Below, in pieces: positions 61,484-64,000 of a stretch of 64,000 nucleotides of DNA. Source of the stretch: an uncultured Ruminococcus sp. (GTDB lineage Bacteria > Bacillota > Clostridia > Oscillospirales > Ruminococcaceae); NCBI GenBank assembly GCA_902762785.1, contig CACWPL010000006.1, forward strand, positions 30,105-94,104. Reading direction: 5' to 3'. The notes below the pieces were generated by a model. It made no database searches. It was not told the origin of the DNA and saw only the letters and a list, made by a program, of their open reading frames with translations. The first letter of the stretch is position 1, and every line of letters starts with the position of its first letter. Both the position numbers and the translations under genes were made by a program.

Positions 61484-64000
61484 ATGAAGAAACAGAACAC
61501 CAGACACTTGTGGCAGCGTCTGGTCGGGACGATGGCGGCCTGTGCGTTGGCCGTCTGTGCCGTGCCGTATGCTGCCGACGCCGCCGGGACGCGTGTGGGC
61601 GTCCATGATCCGTCAATCGTGGAGCTCGAGGACGGGACGTATTTCATCATCGGCTCACATCTGGCCGCTGCGCGCTCCGCCGACCTCGTCAACTGGACGA
61701 CCGCCGCGAACTCCGACCGCGGAACCAAGAACACCACGTTCTTCAAGGACATCTACACCGACCTTGCCATCCCCGCCGCATGGTCGAACACCAAGGACGG
61801 CTACGACCTCTCCGGCAACCTTTGGGCGCCGGACATCGTGTGGAACCCCGTCATGAAGAAATGGTGCATGTACCTCTCCGTCAACGGTGAGGACTGGCAC
61901 AGCTCGATCGTCCTGTGTACCGCGGATAACATCGAGGGGCCGTATTCCTATGTGGACACGATCGTCTATTCCGGCTTCGAGACCAAGCCCGCGAACGCCG
62001 CCAACAGCTACAAGAACACCGACGTCGAGCGCGTCCTCGGCAAGGACCCCGACCTCTCTCGCTACCTCAACTCCGCCGGCCGCTGGAACGCGGAGTACGG
62101 CACGAATGCCATCGACCCGGGCGTCTTCTATGACGAGCAGGGCAAGCTCTGGATGGTCTATGGCTCGTGGTTCGGCGGCATCTTCATGCTCGAGCTGGAT
62201 GAAAATACCGGTCTGCGTGACTATAACGTGACCTATGCCACGTCCTCGAACGGAGGCGCGGTGCAGTCCGATGCCTACCTCGGCAAGCATGTCGCGGGCG
62301 GCCACTGGGTCTCCGGCGAGGGGCCCTATATCGAGTACATGTGCCCGCCCGGGTCGGCGGATGGGTATTATTATCTGTTCCTGTCCTACGGCTATTTCAA
62401 TAACAAGGGCGGCTACAACATGCGCATCTTCCGCAGCAAGAGCCCGGACGGTCCGTATCTCGACATGAACGGGAATGACGCCATCTACGCCCAGGGCGTG
62501 GCCAATGCGAACGACGAGATCGCCGGCAACATCGGCCAGCGTCTCATGAGCAATTACCAGTGGACCTGCAACGACCGCCCGAACACCGCGCAGGGCCATA
62601 ATTCGGCCTATATGGATGATGACGGCAAGCTCTACGTCATCTACCATAACAAGTTCGACGACCAGTACGGCTTCCACGAGGTCCGTGTGCATCAGCTCAT
62701 CATGAATGAGGACGGATGGTTCTCCGCCGCGCCCTATGAGTACACCCAGGGCGAGACGCTCCGTCAGTCCGGCCACAGCATGGCGGCGCTCATCGGTGAC
62801 TACGAGCTGATCTGGCATGACCCGAATCAGAAGTTCGTCAACGAGCAGTCCGCAGACGTCCAGAAGCCCATCAACATCACGCTCAACGCCGACGGCACCG
62901 TCACCGGCGACATCACCGCGACCTGGCAGGTCAAGGACGGGACGCCCTACATGACCTTCACCTGGGGCGGCGTGACGTATACCGGCGCCTTCCTCGTGCA
63001 GTATGACGAGGCGGCCACGCCCGTGCAGCGCATGTGCTTCACGGCGACGGGCATCAACATCTGCATCTGGGGCAGCAGGAAGACGGCCTATGACATCACG
63101 CAGGACATGACCACCGCAGACGGCCGCACGAGCAGGCTCTATTACAAGGCTGACCCGCAGACGCCGAGCAGCACCGTCTACCTTCCCGGCACCGACCTCC
63201 TCGCGGACGTGCCGTACACGATCACGAGCCGTTTCAGCGGGCTCTCGCTCGACCTGGCCGGCGGCAAGGCAGAGGACGGCGCGAACGTCCAGCAGTGGGG
63301 CTATGCCGCGGGCAGTGCCCACCAGGAGTGGCGCATCTGTGACGCGGGCGGCGGCTATGTCAAGATCCTGTCCATGAAGGACGAGGCCTACGCCCTCACA
63401 CAGGACGGCGATAACATCGGCGTGGCTGCCTACACCGGCGCCGATACGCAGCTCTGGCAGCTCGTGCAGAAGCGCGGCAGCTATGGCATCGTCAGCAAGG
63501 CGTCCGGCGGGAAGACCGGCCTTGACGTCTTCGACTGGAGCACCGAGCCGGGCGGCAACATCGCGGCCTATGAGTATTGGGGCGGCGACTGCCAGCTCTG
63601 GAACATCGTCCCGACCCGCCCGTCTCTCGTCGATGGCGACTACGTCATCAAGAGCGTGAATTCCGGCAATTTCCTGACCACGGATGCCGCGGGCAGCGTC
63701 GTACAGGGGACGGAGCCCACCGTTTGGCACATCGTCCGCGATGCGACCGCCTATCAGATCTTCGGCGGCGGCAGGATCATGGGCATCGAAGGGAAGGCCA
63801 CCAATGGGAAGGATGTCGCCCTGATCGACCAGACGTCGACCTATTTCGACTTCTTTGTCGATGACGACGGCGCCTACGCGATCGAGACCCTTGGCAAGTC
63901 GCTCGACGTCTACGACATCAGCAAGGATCCCGGCGCGAACATCTGCCTTTGGGACTACTGGGGCGGAGACGGCCAGCGATGGGTCCTCGTGCCCGCGAAA
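61484..64000 (+). CDS. secreted GH43 arabinanase-like protein with ricin-type lectin domains, 3' end missing
   Basis: 839 codons are visible and the frame is still open at the right edge. The signal peptide (about 1-33) precedes a GH43 five-blade propeller (about 36-420). The expected catalytic residues are Asp in GVHDPSI (base), Asp in NAIDPGVF and Glu in SGEGPYIEY, with the metal-site His in QGHNSAY. This is the arrangement of endo-1,5-alpha-L-arabinanases. An additional beta-sandwich (about 430-560) and a ricin-type trefoil repeat (about 570 onward; YTITSRFSGLSLDLAGG, NIAAYEYWGGDCQLWNIVP, NICLWDYWGGDGQRW), CBM13-like, follow. A dockerin may lie beyond the edge. AAAGAGGG precedes the ATG. 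Confidence 0.9.
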   Translation, partial: MKKQNTRHLWQRLVGTMAACALAVCAVPYAADAAGTRVGVHDPSIVELEDGTYFIIGSHLAAARSADLVNWTTAANSDRGTKNTTFFKDIYTDLAIPAAWSNTKDGYDLSGNLWAPDIVWNPVMKKWCMYLSVNGEDWHSSIVLCTADNIEGPYSYVDTIVYSGFETKPANAANSYKNTDVERVLGKDPDLSRYLNSAGRWNAEYGTNAIDPGVFYDEQGKLWMVYGSWFGGIFMLELDENTGLRDYNVTYATSSNGGAVQSDAYLGKHVAGGHWVSGEGPYIEYMCPPGSADGYYYLFLSYGYFNNKGGYNMRIFRSKSPDGPYLDMNGNDAIYAQGVANANDEIAGNIGQRLMSNYQWTCNDRPNTAQGHNSAYMDDDGKLYVIYHNKFDDQYGFHEVRVHQLIMNEDGWFSAAPYEYTQGETLRQSGHSMAALIGDYELIWHDPNQKFVNEQSADVQKPINITLNADGTVTGDITATWQVKDGTPYMTFTWGGVTYTGAFLVQYDEAATPVQRMCFTATGINICIWGSRKTAYDITQDMTTADGRTSRLYYKADPQTPSSTVYLPGTDLLADVPYTITSRFSGLSLDLAGGKAEDGANVQQWGYAAGSAHQEWRICDAGGGYVKILSMKDEAYALTQDGDNIGVAAYTGADTQLWQLVQKRGSYGIVSKASGGKTGLDVFDWSTEPGGNIAAYEYWGGDCQLWNIVPTRPSLVDGDYVIKSVNSGNFLTTDAAGSVVQGTEPTVWHIVRDATAYQIFGGGRIMGIEGKATNGKDVALIDQTSTYFDFFVDDDGAYAIETLGKSLDVYDISKDPGANICLWDYWGGDGQRWVLVPAK

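Noticed and set aside
59004-63730. Long minus-strand frames opposite the topoisomerase and GH43 genes
   Set aside because: Same reason: no Shine-Dalgarno, no motifs, and clear genes on the other strand.

Overview
The window is a chromosomal segment from a high-GC, Gram-positive anaerobe of the class Clostridia, most likely a fibre-degrading Ruminococcus-like (Oscillospiraceae) gut bacterium. The clues are type I dockerin modules on at least three secreted proteins, a cohesin-like module, a GH43 arabinanase-type enzyme, a trimeric [FeFe] hydrogenase, small spore-coat-like proteins, AddAB instead of RecBCD, a RelQ-type alarmone synthetase, Firmicutes-style Shine-Dalgarno sites (AGGAGG) and sigma-A promoters with 17-bp spacers. 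I see no rRNA, transposase, phage gene or CRISPR array. Two tRNA genes are present.

Layout. 1-2.4 kb: end of an unknown gene, a membrane protein and tyrS. 2.4-4.7 kb (minus): a cohesin-like/dockerin protein followed by a coupled metallophosphoesterase, behind a strong promoter with a tandem operator. 5.0-8.4 kb: a CPBP-like membrane protein, an alpha/beta hydrolase, tadA and a lipoprotein. 8.7-11.5 kb: a large secreted metallopeptidase-like dockerin protein. 11.6 kb (minus): a 56-residue 2[4Fe-4S] ferredoxin. 12.3-24.1 kb: an eight-gene ABC transport operon with one giant binding protein, two separate permease pairs, a membrane-anchored beta-propeller-like protein, a Yip1-like membrane protein and a large DUF5696-like secreted protein, but no ATPase. 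24.3-26.2 kb: two paralogous TIR/deoxyribosyltransferase-like coiled-coil proteins, one apparently catalytically dead. This pair is the best candidate for an undescribed (perhaps defence) system.

26.5-28 kb: an NfeD/SPFH membrane pair. 28.1-31.3 kb (minus): a relQ-fucU-unknown operon and a PrsA/SurA-like lipoprotein with a long acidic insert. 31.5-33.8 kb: an SDR dehydrogenase and a dockerin-C39-type cysteine peptidase. 34-36.2 kb (minus): tRNA-Ser and tRNA-Leu, metF, and a remnant of a polymorphic toxin with a putative immunity gene. 36.3-38.7 kb: a luxE/luxC-like acyl reductase pair without luciferase genes. 38.7-41.2 kb: an amidase with SH3, a GNAT acetyltransferase and a class C beta-lactamase-like protein. 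41.2-48.3 kb (minus): addB-addA. 48.4-52.3 kb (minus): trmO, a uridine-kinase-like gene, two CotF-like coat genes behind a SigE-like promoter, and a MATE exporter. 53-57.2 kb: the hydrogenase operon hydC-hydB-hydA after a long structured leader. 57.3-61.3 kb: a DUF3795 protein, a membrane protein and an orphan divergent type IIA topoisomerase B subunit. 61.5-64 kb: a GH43/ricin-lectin arabinanase that runs off the window.

How it fits together: secreted dockerin enzymes and the GH43 protein would break down plant polysaccharide, the ABC operon may take up an oligosaccharide, and fermentation electrons would leave through ferredoxin and the bifurcating-type hydrogenase. Function calls rest on motifs read by eye; no database search was possible.
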